Source: Tetrastigma voinierianum (Eukaryota; Streptophyta; Magnoliopsida; Vitales; Vitaceae). Taken from it: DNA of 64,000 nucleotides. The translations under genes were made by a program, and so were the position numbers. The notes below the pieces were generated by a model, which was not told the DNA's origin, searched no databases, and saw nothing but the letters and a program-made list of their open reading frames with translations. The DNA lies in NCBI GenBank assembly GCA_016808115.1, contig JAEQBH010002354.1:186001-250000 (forward strand), read 5' to 3'. Position 1 is the stretch's first letter. Each line of letters opens with the position of its first letter. This document shows, piece by piece, positions 19,851 through 31,271 of this stretch.

Positions 19851-21350
19851 TTCATCCGACCTGCTTTAGGCGTCTGGTACTGCGTGAAAGCTTAGAGAGT
19901 GTAGAATCCAAATATGGCCAGAAAGAACATTTTTGAGGTTATTATGAAAGTGTAATTTTAAAAATACTCCAACTGGTCACTTTTTTCCTCTCTTTTCTTC
20001 TCCTAACTTGTTTATTTGAAGCCCAAACGAAGTGAATAAGGTGTTGATGGAAAGCTTGCGAAGTCTCCTATCTAGAAATGATCACATCTCATCAAGGAGG
20101 TAACACTTCCTTCTCTAATTTTCCAATCCGAGCCCCATTTCAGACACCCGCATGTTTGGGTTGGGGGGAGAGTTAAGGAAGGAAGTGGCTTTGTATTTAT
20201 TCTTTTTTGTATATTTTGCAGCTCATTTTATAGATGTTTTAGTGGCTTGTCGGTCCTTCTATAAAGTCATATTTCATAACTTACTTTTTCAAAATTTGGC
20301 CTTTTTGCAAACTCAAAATTTTTGTGGGTTTGCCTAACCCGTGGTTTGGAAAAATTGAAGCTTTTGTCCAATTCTATTGATGTTAGATTGGTTCCATGCT
20401 TAGTTGAGTGAATGATTAGTTGAATTCTTATTGATTTTGACCTTTTTCTTCCACCTTTAGCTAACCACACACAAAGCACATTGGATTTCAATGATAGGCT
20501 GAAAAACTACGCAATCTCCTTTACTTTGCATAACTTACCCTAGTTTCATTGACCGCCTTTAATAGGTTAAGGACCCCTGTGGAAAAAGAAAAAGAAGAAA
20601 AAGAAAAAGAAATGAAAAGAAAAAGAAAAGAATAAAATTGCAATCTGCTTTTGCCTCTTTGAAACCCGAAAGTACTGGCCCCTAGGGTGAGGCATAAAGC
20701 TCTTAAAGCCCTAAGTGGCCCTAAACCTTCACGGGTTGGGAGTCACCGACTTAGTGCCTCAAGTGCGAGCAGGTGGATGGGTGGAGTTTAGCAAGTTGTA
20801 GGTGCTGGGAGTCTCGAAATCATTCAAGTCCTGTGGTGAAACCCAAGAGTTTGTAGGTCGGCTTGATCCTTTGGCCTGATGCCCTAAACCTTAATTAGTT
20901 GGAGTCATCGGTAGATCCTTCGCTACACGGACTTTGGTGAGGTCGATTCTCGAAGATTGCACCCTACAAATACAAAAGAATTGTGAATAAGAGGTGGGTC
21001 CTCGATCTATTTAAAGTTGGTTAGCATGCTAGGGTCGTGGTAGTAGCTAGGTTTGGGAGAGTGCAAATTTGACGTAGCTTTATTGTTGAGAGCTAATCAA
21101 ATAAACACTTATGTTTTGGGTGAAAGTTTCTAGTTGATTCAATTAAGAAGGAGGCTATTTGATAATTAATTTGTATGACATTCATTCTCTCATGATAATT
21201 ACTGGACACTCAAGATTGATGATTCTACTTAGTGGTTGAAGCATTACCTTCATTCACAACCTTTTGAAATATAATTTTTGTGAACATTATTTTGTTATCA
21301 TTTTGTATGTCTCTTTCTTTTCTTTTCTTCATTGCTAAGGACTAGCAATG
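19851..21350 (+). other. 3' noncoding region of Athila element 2
   Basis: It contains a G-rich run (ggttggggggagag, 20,159-20,172), the purine run aaaagaagaaaaagaaaaag near 20,586 and 'ccctaaaccttcacgggttgggagtcacc'-type unique sequence, in the same order as Athila element 1's 3' region. The extra ORF expected here is not recognisable. Confidence 0.6.
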
Positions 21351-21359
21351 TGTTGGGGG
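21351..21359 (+). other. Polypurine tract of Athila element 2
   Basis: tgttggggg stands directly before the TG of the 3' LTR, preceded by 'aaggactagcaatg', the Athila lead-in. Confidence 0.85.
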
Positions 21360-23065
21360 TGATTAGTGCCCAAAAAGTGCTATTTTGAACCCTATCTTTA
21401 ATAGGTTTTGAGTGCTTTTTGTGTACTAATTATTATAATTAACCCAATTAACATGTTTGGGTCCCTATTGCATTTCTAATTGCATTCCGAGGCTGTTTTT
21501 ATAGTTTTTGCAAGAATTGGAGGCCAAATTATCGTGTCAATCCAATCATAACCAAAGCTCCAAGGTTGATTTCATCAATTTCATATGGTCTCATCAATTT
21601 CAACAAGCCGTGAATGAAGAATTTCAAAGCAGGAAGAAAATTGAAGAAAAAATAGCAAGCGCTGTGTCGGCAGATGCGCGATAGCAGATTTTACAGTAGT
21701 GGATTCGCTATACGCTGCCATCATAGCAAAAGCCATCGTGCATAGCGAAAATCGTGTCTCTCTTTATGCACAAACCACTCAAGCTAGATTTGGGGGTCAT
21801 TAGCCAGCAAAAATTAACGTTCCTAGCGAAATTTTCTGGCCGCTATTTCTTGCATTTTTTGTTATGTAGTTTAAAATTTTCGCAGTATGGAATCTAAATC
21901 TTTCGCTTATATAGCGAAAAAATCACTATGCATACGAAATTCCCACTCTGTTTTTGATGTTTTTGATTCAAAACGACTTCGCTTTTGATTAATTACCATA
22001 TATCGGGTCCCATTGTAATCTTTTAGTATTTTGGTATTTCTTTGGTATTTCATTGTCAATTGTTGGCTTATATAAGCCAACTTATAAATTTTTGTAACCC
22101 TAACTTTCAATCTTTCAGTACACGCGCAGCTTTTGTTTTAGGTTACAGTTTTCTCTCTTCTCTCTCCTCTTTCTCTCATTTTCTCGGCTACCAAACACTC
22201 ATCTGAGGATGACAATTGTAGGATGTTTGGCTAGACCCTTCCTCCTTGAAGTAAAAAAGGTCATTGGGGTAGGGATCTACAGCCGCCGGTGGTTCCCCTC
22301 TATTTTTCACGCAAGAAGAAGTTTTGTCATTTTGGTTCCCAAATTTTCAACTCTAGGTTTAAATCTTTTGATGTACTTTCTTCGTCAATACTTCAAGAAG
22401 CTTAGGTTTAGTGTATTCTTAGCTTAGATACACTAATATCCATTAGTTGCCATTTACAAGCCACTGAGGTAGGTTAAGGGGTTAGTTTTTCACTGTAAGT
22501 GCATCCATTTTGACAATACTTGCAATCTTTTAGGTTCGGGATTCTTATTTTTAGATCCATTGAGATTCATTAGTTACCCCCTTTACGAATCATCGTTGGA
22601 TGAGTCAAGATGATTTTCTCAATCGTAGGGAACCATAAATGCTAAATAAATGCTTTCATCAAAAGGGAAATTATTAGGGTTTAGTTCTTAAAAGTTAAAT
22701 GAAGATCCGGTTCGGGAAATGACTATATGTCATCCTCCCCAACGCGAGGAAATGAACCCGGGGATCTCTCAGTTAGCCTAGGACCTTAAACTCAGTGGCC
22801 AATGCTTCAAGGAGTTCGATTTTACATTTTATTTCGCCTTATTTTCATTTTGCAAACCACCAACCCACTGTTTTTACCCAAACCACAAAATCCAAATTTA
22901 ATTCATCAGTTTTGATTTCACTCAAATCATTTGTACGAAGAAACTCATCCTCAGAAACCGAATCTCTCAGACCGTCATACTCCGTAGTAGCTTGACTACG
23001 GTAGTAGGAGGAACTTAGGATATAAATTTTGTTGATTCCGAATCACCCTACTGTGGCACGAATCA
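21360..23065 (+). repeat. 3' LTR of Athila element 2
   Basis: It runs TG...CA and aligns with 16,019-17,671. The palindrome cluster at 21,704-21,950 is much more worn than in the 5' LTR (sites such as ttcgctatacg and catagcgaaaatc remain). The TATA form at 22,067-22,076 is better than in the 5' copy. Confidence 0.9.
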
Positions 23066-23070
23066 ATACA

Positions 23071-25561
23071 TTAAACATTTTTGTGGAAACTAAACATTTT
23101 GAAGAAGGCCTATCATTTTGGGATAACTCCCACATTTGTACCATCATTTACAAAATTTATCAGAGTTTTCAATATAAAAAACATTTACAAAATAGAATCA
23201 GAGTTTAACTTTCATTGAAGATACTTTTATACAAGAAGAGTCAATTCACTCCCCATGCATGCGTGTCGCGGAGTTTTACTTCTCTCCTCCGAATGGCTTT
23301 GACGCTGGCCTGCGGCTTGTACTCTGCCTTCACTCTTGTACCTATTCACTCGGGTACCTACGTGTTGATAAAATCAACACGCTAAGCATTTTCATGCTTA
23401 GTGGTTCTATATAGTTCTATTCTCTCTTCATTTCATTTTAAATCGAAACATGCAATTTTTATAAAACAATGCTTTTGTACAATTTTCAATGACCAACGTA
23501 GTACAATAAGTATCTATATATTTATTCAATAAATAAATTACAATTCATTGGTCATCTCAAGCTATGCATTTTCATAGGCATAAAGAAAAGAAAAAAAAAT
23601 ATTCAAAGCACAAATAATGCACTTTTCAATCTCATTATCATTTTACCCTTATCAAATTTTAACCTATAAGCCAGTGCATAGATGGATCGAATTACCTATG
23701 ACGGTCCCACCGGGCTGCAGGTCGCATATATATATAAAAATTATGTACTCGGGTTGGTGTACACTACCGATACCGGTCCCGTGGGCTGGGATCGGGTATG
23801 CCACAATAGTACGCTTGTTTGACTCTTTATTGGTATACCAATTTATCCTTAACTCGAATTGTAATCTAAGTAACATTCTTTGCTGGCATTAAAATCATTC
23901 TCAATACAATTTACAATAGTATATATATACATTTGTATGCAAATAGAACATTTTCACATTCATGCAATTTTCTTATGCAAATTCGTTTCACAAGCAATTG
24001 TCTCAAATCACTTCAAAAAAATCATTTCAAACACAAATCAATATGCACTTTCTTGTCAATCATTTCCAAAATTCAAATCATTTCGTAATTATTCAAAATA
24101 TTTTAGAAATAGAGAGAGAGTTTGAGAACAAACCAAAAATCGTTGCTTTGATTCCAATCTTCGGAATCTCGACTTCAATGTGGGCTTTCCTCCTCGTCAG
24201 CCCTTATTCAAATATAATGACAATCACATATTAGTCGATTATTCTAAGAGTTCTATTTTCAGTAGGAATTGGAATCATCTCATTTGGATAACCCAAACTT
24301 AAGTGACGACATTTTAATGCCAAACTAGCCGATATGCCCAGCTCACTGAATCACCCACTGTTTTTTTTTTTATTTCTAGGGTCTTAACTCCATAAATTAG
24401 TAATGGTTCCTTCACTAATTTTAAGCTATGGTTCTAAGGTTTCTTCTCCAATTGGAATCACCCAATTTGGATAACCCAAACTGAAGTTACGACATTTTAC
24501 ATCTAGACTACTCTAATTTGCAAAACATAATCTGCACATAGCTCCACTTTGACAGATTTCTGGGCACTTTGGGGTTACAACTTAATTACACTTCCTTCAA
24601 GTAAATTATTCCCCTAGAAGTCTAGTTTACCCATAATTCTGAATCACTCAACTTGGATGAGTGAAACTAAACTTATGGCCAAAACACCACAACTACACCC
24701 AAAACAGGGCATACCCGTAAGCTACCCTAAGCCCATATTCGAGAGCTTTAGTGATACAATTTGCTCCTGGTCCCTTATATACATCTGTAGCCCTATCTCG
24801 TATGGTTCTTTACGAAATGGAATCACTTCATTTGGATGATTATAACTTAACCTATAGTCAAAACAAGAACAAGGGTTTTGACAAATTTTTTACAGCATTT
24901 CCTTTGAAAAACCAACATTTCCCTTCCTCAAAACCAATCCAAACCAGCACAAACCAAAAATACCCTTCAAAACTCAACCCAAAATAACCCCTAACTCAAC
25001 TACAACCAATACAAACACCTTTAACCCAAAGGTTGGGGTTTTCCCCAAATCCAAACACAAGAAAAAAAAAGGTTAGGGTTTAGTTTTTTCTTACCTTTAA
25101 GCTCTTCTTCTCTTTTCTTTCTTCTTCCTCTTTCTTGATCACTTCATCTCTTGTTTACATGGAGAAGAAATCACCACAATGGCTTCTCCTTCTTCTCTCT
25201 CAATCTGTGTCTCTCTTTCTCCAAACCCAAAATGCACAAATGAGAGTTATGCCCTTTTACAAGACCAAATTTGGTCTTTAGTCAAAATCCTTCATAAGGC
25301 CTTGTTTGGCCTACACACTACAATTTCTCATCATTCTCATTTTAAAGCTTCATTTCATTCATATTTCTAACACTACACTCCTCATTTAGAACCCTTGGGT
25401 CCCCATTTGACATTTTTTACTAAATTTATTTCGCTCCTATAAAATTTTCGAGTTGTATATTTTTTTGGTTCTTAAGATTTTAATTCCGGAAAAAATTTTA
25501 TTTACTTTATTTTATACCCTAAACATGTTCTGAAACTATTAGGGTATTTTTAAGGTGTTAC
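23071..25561 (+). repeat. LTR C, segment 3 of 3
   Basis: The main body of LTR C ends ...attttaaggtgttaca, the same terminus type as LTRs A, B and E. There is no coding. Before the end it shows 'ggttagggttttcccc'/'cttacctttaagctc' leader-like wording, also found in LTR B at 41,860-41,900, so A, B and C are relatives. It is followed directly by old chromovirus sequence (tccatcatagtcaaag). Confidence 0.7.
23361..23401 (+). promoter_or_regulatory. Two adjacent perfect hairpins in LTR C
   Basis: cgtgttgat-aaa-atcaacacg (23,361-23,381) is a 9-bp stem. It is followed without a gap by ctaagcat-tttc-atgcttag (23,382-23,401), an 8-bp stem. 'tggttctatatagttct' follows at once, a TATA-like sequence. The second hairpin is conserved in LTR B at 40,180-40,199. 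Confidence 0.6.
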
Positions 25562-25945
25562 ATCCATCATAGTCAAAGACTAGAGTAGTTCTTCTGAGAT
25601 AAATTCGATCATGGGTCTCCTCACAAGTTGGTGGGGTTCATATCACTTCTTGTCATCCAAGAACCGATGGTCAGACCGAGGTAGTGAATAGAACCTTGTC
25701 TACTTTGTTGAAGACTATCATTAAAAAGATCATTAGAACATGGGAAGACTGTTTGCCACATGTTGAGTTTGCTTATAATCGTACTATACATTCTGCCACT
25801 AAATTTTTGCCTTTTGAGATTGTATATTGTTTTAATCGACTAACCCCTTTGGATTTATCTCATTTACCTATGTTTGAGCATGTTAATCTAGAAGGCAAAA
25901 AGAAATCCGAATTTGTTAAGAAGATTCATGAGCAAGCAAGACTCA
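25562..25945 (+). pseudogene. pol: Chromovirus integrase fragment, upstream part
   Basis: After about 45 bases of LTR/leader-like sequence (cf. 32,312-32,350), coding starts abruptly near 25,605: [11 protein letters not shown], then [47 protein letters not shown] and KIHEQARL. This is the second half of a plant chromovirus integrase catalytic core, including the catalytic Glu in GQTE; the Asp residues lie upstream and are missing. gag, protease, RT, RNase H and the first half of integrase are deleted. The reading frame is interrupted at 25,946 by LTR E and continues in frame at 30,180 once the duplicated ACTCA is counted once. Confidence 0.85.
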
Positions 25946-26336
25946 TGTCACACCCCGATTCCCGATCCGACCCGAATAGCGGATCTAAACCAAGTCCGGG
26001 GCGCGAGACTATATATCACCTCCCTACGGGACCCTGCTATTTCTCGAGTCGAACTCAGACTGGTTATACAAACAATTTATGTAATAACAAAAATCATTTA
26101 CATTTACAAAAGAACTACCACCGGAGTGATGTCCCTCAAAATCTATACACATATACTGAGTCCCATTTACTTAGACATGTACAACATTTTCTATCTAATA
26201 CAACCATCAGAGATTGCGGAAGCAGTGCGGTGAGCACCTATCTCTGAGCTGGCCTACTCTGCTGATGTGGGATGTCCTGTCCTCTATCCTTGTCTTATGC
26301 TTCCTCTTAAGTACCTACACAGATTGAACACTTGTG

Positions 26337-26353
26337 CTAAGCTTTACGCTTAG
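26337..26353 (+). promoter_or_regulatory. CTAAGC hairpin in LTR E
   Basis: ctaagc-tttac-gcttag is a perfect 6-bp stem. 'tgggaacatatacaggg' follows, a TATA-like stretch in the same relative position as in LTRs B and C. Confidence 0.55.
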
Positions 26354-26727
26354 TGGGAACATATACAGGGACGACCAATAACTATGATCATCTCAACAGA
26401 TATACTTATCCGATCATTTTCATATAACATACACTTCTATCATGTGACGTTTGACATATAACCTTTCATATCATTTATTTCTTATTCTAGTTCTTATCAT
26501 TTGATCTATTATCTTTCTAATGGTTCATATTACATATCCTATTCTGTGCATGTCATATTCGTATACATATATTACTTTCATGGCTATATACTATACCATT
26601 TGTTATGTTCTATTTTCATGTTCCGTGTTCATGTACTAATTTCATATACTGTATTCATGTTATATTTTTCATATTAATTTCTCTTCCATGCTTGTAAATA
26701 CCAAAGAAGTGGATACAGGAAACTATA

Positions 26728-26850
26728 AAGGACTCGAAGGCACTGTACTCACTGTACGAAACAATGGTCTATAAAGGGCCCGGAGGCGCTGTTATCATTG
26801 TAAGAGACAATTACCATCTATAAAGGGCCCGAAGGCATTGTGGTGACCCT
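26728..26850 (+). repeat. Short tandem repeat 'tataaagggcccg.aggc.ctgt'
   Basis: Three units at about 26,725, 26,770 and 26,818 share 'ctataaagg(g/a)c(c/t)cg.aggc'. The inverse-complement version stands in LTR F at 61,240-61,350, confirming that E and F are relatives. Confidence 0.7.
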
Positions 26851-28078
26851 TTCGGGCCACCGTGATCCAAATGGGATCTATCTCATCGACCCAAACGGGG
26901 CCTCGATATCAGAACTTATATGCTGCAAACTTATTCCCTAATAGCATGTCAATCTATCCTCTACTGGTCGAACAGTAATCGCTTATTACATTTTCGTACA
27001 TATCTCATAAGCATGAATAACTATTGTTATCATGATTGCTTATGCAATATATACGCTATCATTACTTGAATTTATATTCGCTCTCATATCTATAGCTTTT
27101 CATATTACGCTTCTCATATTTCTTATAATACATATATATTCCTATATTTTTATCATGCATGCATATTTACTTTCTTATATTCATATATGCCTACTCATTC
27201 GTACGCGCATCATTCATGTGTTTTGTCATCTTTTACTTATCTCTATCGTTCTTAGCACTTATGCATTTCTATCATGTGTTCCTATCATGTTCCATCTATT
27301 CATTTAGGTATGTCTATCGTATATTCTTATCATATAATCTTATATTCATATCATGTCATCTACTTGTAACATCTTATATCTTGTTAACTTATATCTTCAT
27401 GTACTTTATCAGACTATCATATCTTATGACATATACCTATACATTTCTATACTTGTATGTTTTACTTGTACTTTATCAGACTGTCCTATCCCCTGTAGGA
27501 GTGCAGAACATAGACTTATTCTGTGATGCCCTTAGGTACCCTTCATGTCCAAACTATTTACTTTTTTATCTTTTCTTATTCAGATAAACGCATATAAACA
27601 TTCGCTTATAGGGACTCGAAGATAAAGAATGAACGAGACTCTGGCATTAATATATACCCGGCGTAGAGCCATCTGTGACGGGAACATATCGTGCCTACCC
27701 AAGTAATAGAAGTGTCGAAACACTAGCAGGAGTGCCGGGTTAATCGGTCATGTATACGTTCTCTCCCACTGCATTAGAAGGCCATAGCACTAGCAGGAGT
27801 GCCAAACACCGGATCATATGTCTTTATCATTCAATATCCGGCTCCATAGCCATATGATTATACATGTTCTAAGCTTAATATTTATTCTTTTCTTCTATAA
27901 TTCCCTCTTGCTTATTATCAAACTATGTATATTGCTATTTCTGTTCATATCTATCTCTTTCTTATCATGTATTCCAATTGGACTTTACCTAAGCGATTAG
28001 TACACTTTGGTACAACAATTAAATTTTTTGGGATGCGGATACCGAATGCCATTAAATAGCATATGGTTAGATTCTAGA

Positions 28079-29095
28079 CTCAATGAGCTTTCCATAGAGT
28101 CCAAGAACACCTGAAACGAAGTTTGGACTAAGGAGTTATGACCTTCTTAAGTTGGAGGTCACATGTAGTCACACCCAGCCGAGTTGACCTGAACTGGCCT
28201 AGTTGACCTGACCTGGCCTAGATGACCTAACCTCGGTAAAATGACCATAACTTAGTCTATAGAGGTCCAAATTGAGAACTTCAAAAGTCTAACATCATCT
28301 TGAATCAATGGGCTCTCCATAGAGTCTAAGAAAACCCAAAACAGAAGTCGTACAAAGAAGTTATGACCTTCCGAAGTTGGAGGTCACACGTAGTCACACC
28401 TGCACGAGCCGACCGAACCGGGCCGAGTCGACCTTTACCCGACCTGAGCTGATTGACAACCCATCATCCTCAAAGGCATATTAATGGAACTTTGACTAAT
28501 TGGATTTTCATAGAGTCCAAGAAACACCCAAAACGGGAGTTCATACGAAGGGAGTTATGACCTTCCAAGTTGGATGTCATATTTAGTCACACCTACCGAA
28601 GCCGACCGAACCGTCGAGCTGACCACCTCGGGCCGAAGCTTGGCTTGACACCTATTATCCCCCACAAGAATATCAATGGATTCTTGACTCAATGGGCTTT
28701 CCGGCGAGAGCCTTAAGAACACCCGAAATGCAGTTCGACAAAGGGAGTTATGACCTCCGGAGGTCATAATGGGAGTCACACTCACCAAATGACCCGAACC
28801 GGGCCGAGCCGACCCGACCGGCCGAGCTCGGTCTGATACCTCGGTCTGACACCTAATATCCTCCAAAGGCATATTAATGGATTCTTGACTCAATGGGCTT
28901 TCCATAGAGTCCAAGAACACCTAAAACGGAGTTCGGACGAAGGAGTTATGACCTTTCGAAGTTAGAGGTCACATGTAGTCACACCCACCGAAGCCGACTT
29001 CCAACCGGCCGAGCCGACCAATTCCTAAGAAGGACCATAACTTGGTCTACAGGGGTTGTAATTGAGAAATTCAAAAACCTAACATCAATTTCATT
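28079..29095 (+). repeat. Five-copy tandem repeat of about 200 bases in LTR E
   Basis: The unit start 'ctcaatgggctttccatagagtccaag' (in variants) recurs at 28,079, 28,303, 28,496, 28,688 and 28,889, i.e. spacings of 224, 193, 192 and 201. Each unit carries 'aaggagttatgacctt..aagttggaggtcac..tagtcacacc' and a GC-rich tail built from 'gccgagccgacc'. Units differ mostly in the tail. Confidence 0.85.
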
Positions 29096-29496
29096 GATGA
29101 GGCTACTATTTACCAGAAGGACTCACTAACAAATTCCCTTTATTTCTTACCCAAAAACAAGTTCTAAGGTCGCCACGGATCAAAAATAAGGAAATTTTTT
29201 TTGGTTCAAATCGGCAAACTGCACTGTCCCAAAACACACCACGAGCCTTGAGCCTTTCTCAACCCTAACCCTATCAAGAAATGAGTTTGGAAGTTTCCAA
29301 ACCCAAACCATACACAAGATAGAGGGTTCTAAACCATGTATCTATACGTTCTATACCAAAACTAGACAAATCCATACTATTGTACAAAAATCGACACTTT
29401 TTCATACGGAACTTAACAAGTTTCCATACACACAGTTTACATACAAATATTCATAGTTCCATACCTGTGATCTTCTTTTTCCTTTCCTTCTTTCTT

Positions 29497-29665
29497 TTTT
29501 TTTTTTTTTTGATAACCAAGGGATGATCGGTCCGCTTACGCATCCCCATAAACCCCTTAGGGCCCCGAAGGAACCACGTAAGAATACCCCAAGATCCCTG
29601 AGGTCGAACCTGAATCCACCACTCCAGAGGCGTGGCCCTAAGCCAACCGAGCTCCCAGTGAGGGA
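29497..29665 (-). mobile_element. tRNA-derived SINE (about 170 bases)
   Basis: On the minus strand the sequence starts tccctcactgggagctcgg. It has an A-box-like ggttggcttagggcc and a B box ggttcgacctc about 34 bases later, and ends ggttatc plus a 14-base A tail (plus-strand T run at 29,497-29,510). The 12 bases tccttctttctt flank it on both sides (29,485-29,496 and 29,666-29,677), as expected for LINE-driven insertion; the local pyrimidine richness weakens this point. It is nested in LTR E and is a dependent element that codes for nothing. Confidence 0.8.
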
Positions 29666-30179
29666 TCCTTCTTTCTTCTTTTCTTTTCTCTTCTTCTTCT
29701 TCTTTTCTCTTATCCGTTTTTTCTGTCCCTTTCTCCAAGACCAAAATGAGATATTTATTTTGTTCTTCTCCTCATTTGATCTTATCCCCTTTTTATTTCA
29801 CTTTTTCTCTCTTTAAGCTTTTCGACCATCCTGGCCAAAGTAAGGAAACTTCCCTCCCTTTTCCTTCCAAACACTTGTCTCTTCCACAATTTTCTTCCTA
29901 TTTTGATTTTGTAATATCTTCTTTATTACCTTGGTCCTCCAAACTCTCTATTACTCTTAATATAACTTATGTCCCTACTTTGGCATATTAACTTATTAAC
30001 TTATGACCCTTGGGTCCTGAATTGGTAAATTATTAATTTACCCTTAACTGTTGTATTAATTCCAACTTCTTGCTTATTTTATTTATCTTTATTTTATTCC
30101 AGATAAATATACCTTTACTTTATTATACCCTAAACATGTTATAAAACCGTTAGGGTATAATTTGGGGTGTTACAACTCA

Positions 30180-30735
30180 ACATCGAGCGAATGATAGAAC
30201 AATATGACAAACAAGCCAACAAGGGGCGTCGCCAAGTTTTCTCTGAACCCGGAGATTGGGTTGGGGTGCACATGCGCAAGGAAAGATTTCTCGCACAAAG
30301 ACGATCCAAGTTGCTTCCTAGGGGCGATGGTCCTTTTCAAGTCCTTGAGCGCATCAATGACAATGCCTACAAGCTAGATTTGCCCGATGAGTATAATGTA
30401 AGTGCTACTTTTAATGCCAACGACTAACTTTTTATGTGGGTGACGATTGAGGACAAATCTTTTCGCCGGAGGACAATGATGGAGGTATGTATTAAGAATG
30501 GGAGTGCGAACCCACTTGAAAACACACTTTGCCCAATAACACGAGCCAGGCTAAGAGATTCAAAGAAACCCTTAATGTTTTAATTCAAGGTGCCCAAGTG
30601 GAAGGTGCTCATGTGCTCAACTCCAAATAAGAAACAAAGATGGTCCACGTCATCAAAGTAAATTCAGAAATGGCCGTTGAGCTTAGACGTTTTGGCTTGA
30701 ATCGGATGATTTGCCGCTGGATTTTGTGTTAATTT
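30180..30735 (+). pseudogene. pol: Chromovirus integrase C-terminal part and pol tail
   Basis: IERMIEQYDKQANKGRRQV, FEPGDWV-type GDW, HMRKERF, RRSKLLPRGDGPFQVLERIN and NAYKLDLPDEYNVSATFN are the GPY/F-type C-terminal integrase domain of plant chromoviruses. A stop at 30,427 cuts the open frame. Beyond it, in other frames, DDLR-like and 'ITRARL.RFKETLNVLIQGA' wording (30,530-30,600) is the polyprotein tail. It is separated from its upstream part by LTR E. No chromodomain is clearly recognisable. Confidence 0.85.
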
Positions 30736-31271
30736 CCTGATGCTAATTCCTCGTGGTTGGATTACTTCGCCATCCATAATGATTTGTTGTTGATTCTGTG
30801 CTGGTGTGTTGCTGATTTTGTATTGATTTCCAGCTTATTTCTTTACAAAAATTATATAGTTTTCTCTTTTCCTTATGAACATTTTAAGTGTGCGTAGCTT
30901 AGGAATATATATTTTATTTTTTGTTTCCTTTCTTGTTTGGGCAGATTATCTTAGTTTTTATTCTTCATATTTTTTTGAGCTTATTTATGGGCGTGTAATT
31001 CCTACTTTCTTTAGTTTACGAATTAATAAAATTGAGAGTTTAAAATTTTTCTTTGGCTCTTGAAAGAACTCTTTGAACTTATCGATTATTTTTGTGGCGT
31101 TCATCAATACTTATCAATCGGGTCTCCATCACCGATTGTGGCGCGCCCTTCTTATAATGGCACCTGCTTCCTATAAGCAAACAGCTCAGGTCAATCCATC
31201 CAAGTCAACACTAGAGTGCCTCTTTCAGCTATTCTACCCACGTCCCCCCAAGCTGCGGTGGTTCGTATCAA
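30736..31271 (+). repeat. Chromovirus LTR remnant
   Basis: T-rich sequence includes 'aattaataaaattgagagtttaaaatttttctttgg' (31,020-31,055), which matches 843-870 and 32,157-32,190, followed by 'ccgattgtggcgcgcccttct'. It is the LTR and leader following the integrase remnant. The exact LTR ends are not visible. Confidence 0.6.

Larger units (their letters stand above)
16019..23065 (+). mobile_element. Athila-type retrotransposon 2, complete ends, coding mostly lost
   Basis: Two LTRs (16,019-17,671 and 21,360-23,065) bracket a 3.7-kb internal region with an intact tRNA-Asp PBS and a PPT. The flanking five bases are identical (ATACA at 16,014-16,018 and 23,066-23,070). The interior keeps only a worn gag segment and noncoding 3' sequence; I see no protease, RT, RNase H or integrase. 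It is therefore a non-autonomous derivative that would need proteins from relatives. The LTRs differ by many substitutions and indels, so the insertion is not recent. Confidence 0.92.
25946..30174 (+). mobile_element. LTR E, 4.2-kb solo LTR inside the integrase
   Basis: It begins TGTCACACCCCGATTCCCG, ends ggggtgttaca, and is flanked by ACTCA on both sides (25,941-25,945 and 30,175-30,179). There is no internal coding, so it is a solo LTR of an element with very long LTRs, probably Tekay/Del-type chromovirus. The long pyrimidine-rich open frames at 27,032-27,587 encode only low-complexity Y/S/F/I runs. It contains tandem repeats and a SINE (separate entries). Confidence 0.88.

Noticed and set aside
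27032..27587. Open frames of 91 and 142 codons rich in Y, S, F, I and L, looking like membrane proteins
   Set aside because: They lie wholly within LTR E in T/A-rich low-complexity sequence. No conserved domain is visible and such composition gives chance hydrophobic frames.
29451..29744. Minus-strand 97-codon frame with KKKKKRKKERKKK
   Set aside because: It is the translation of the SINE and neighbouring purine tracts.
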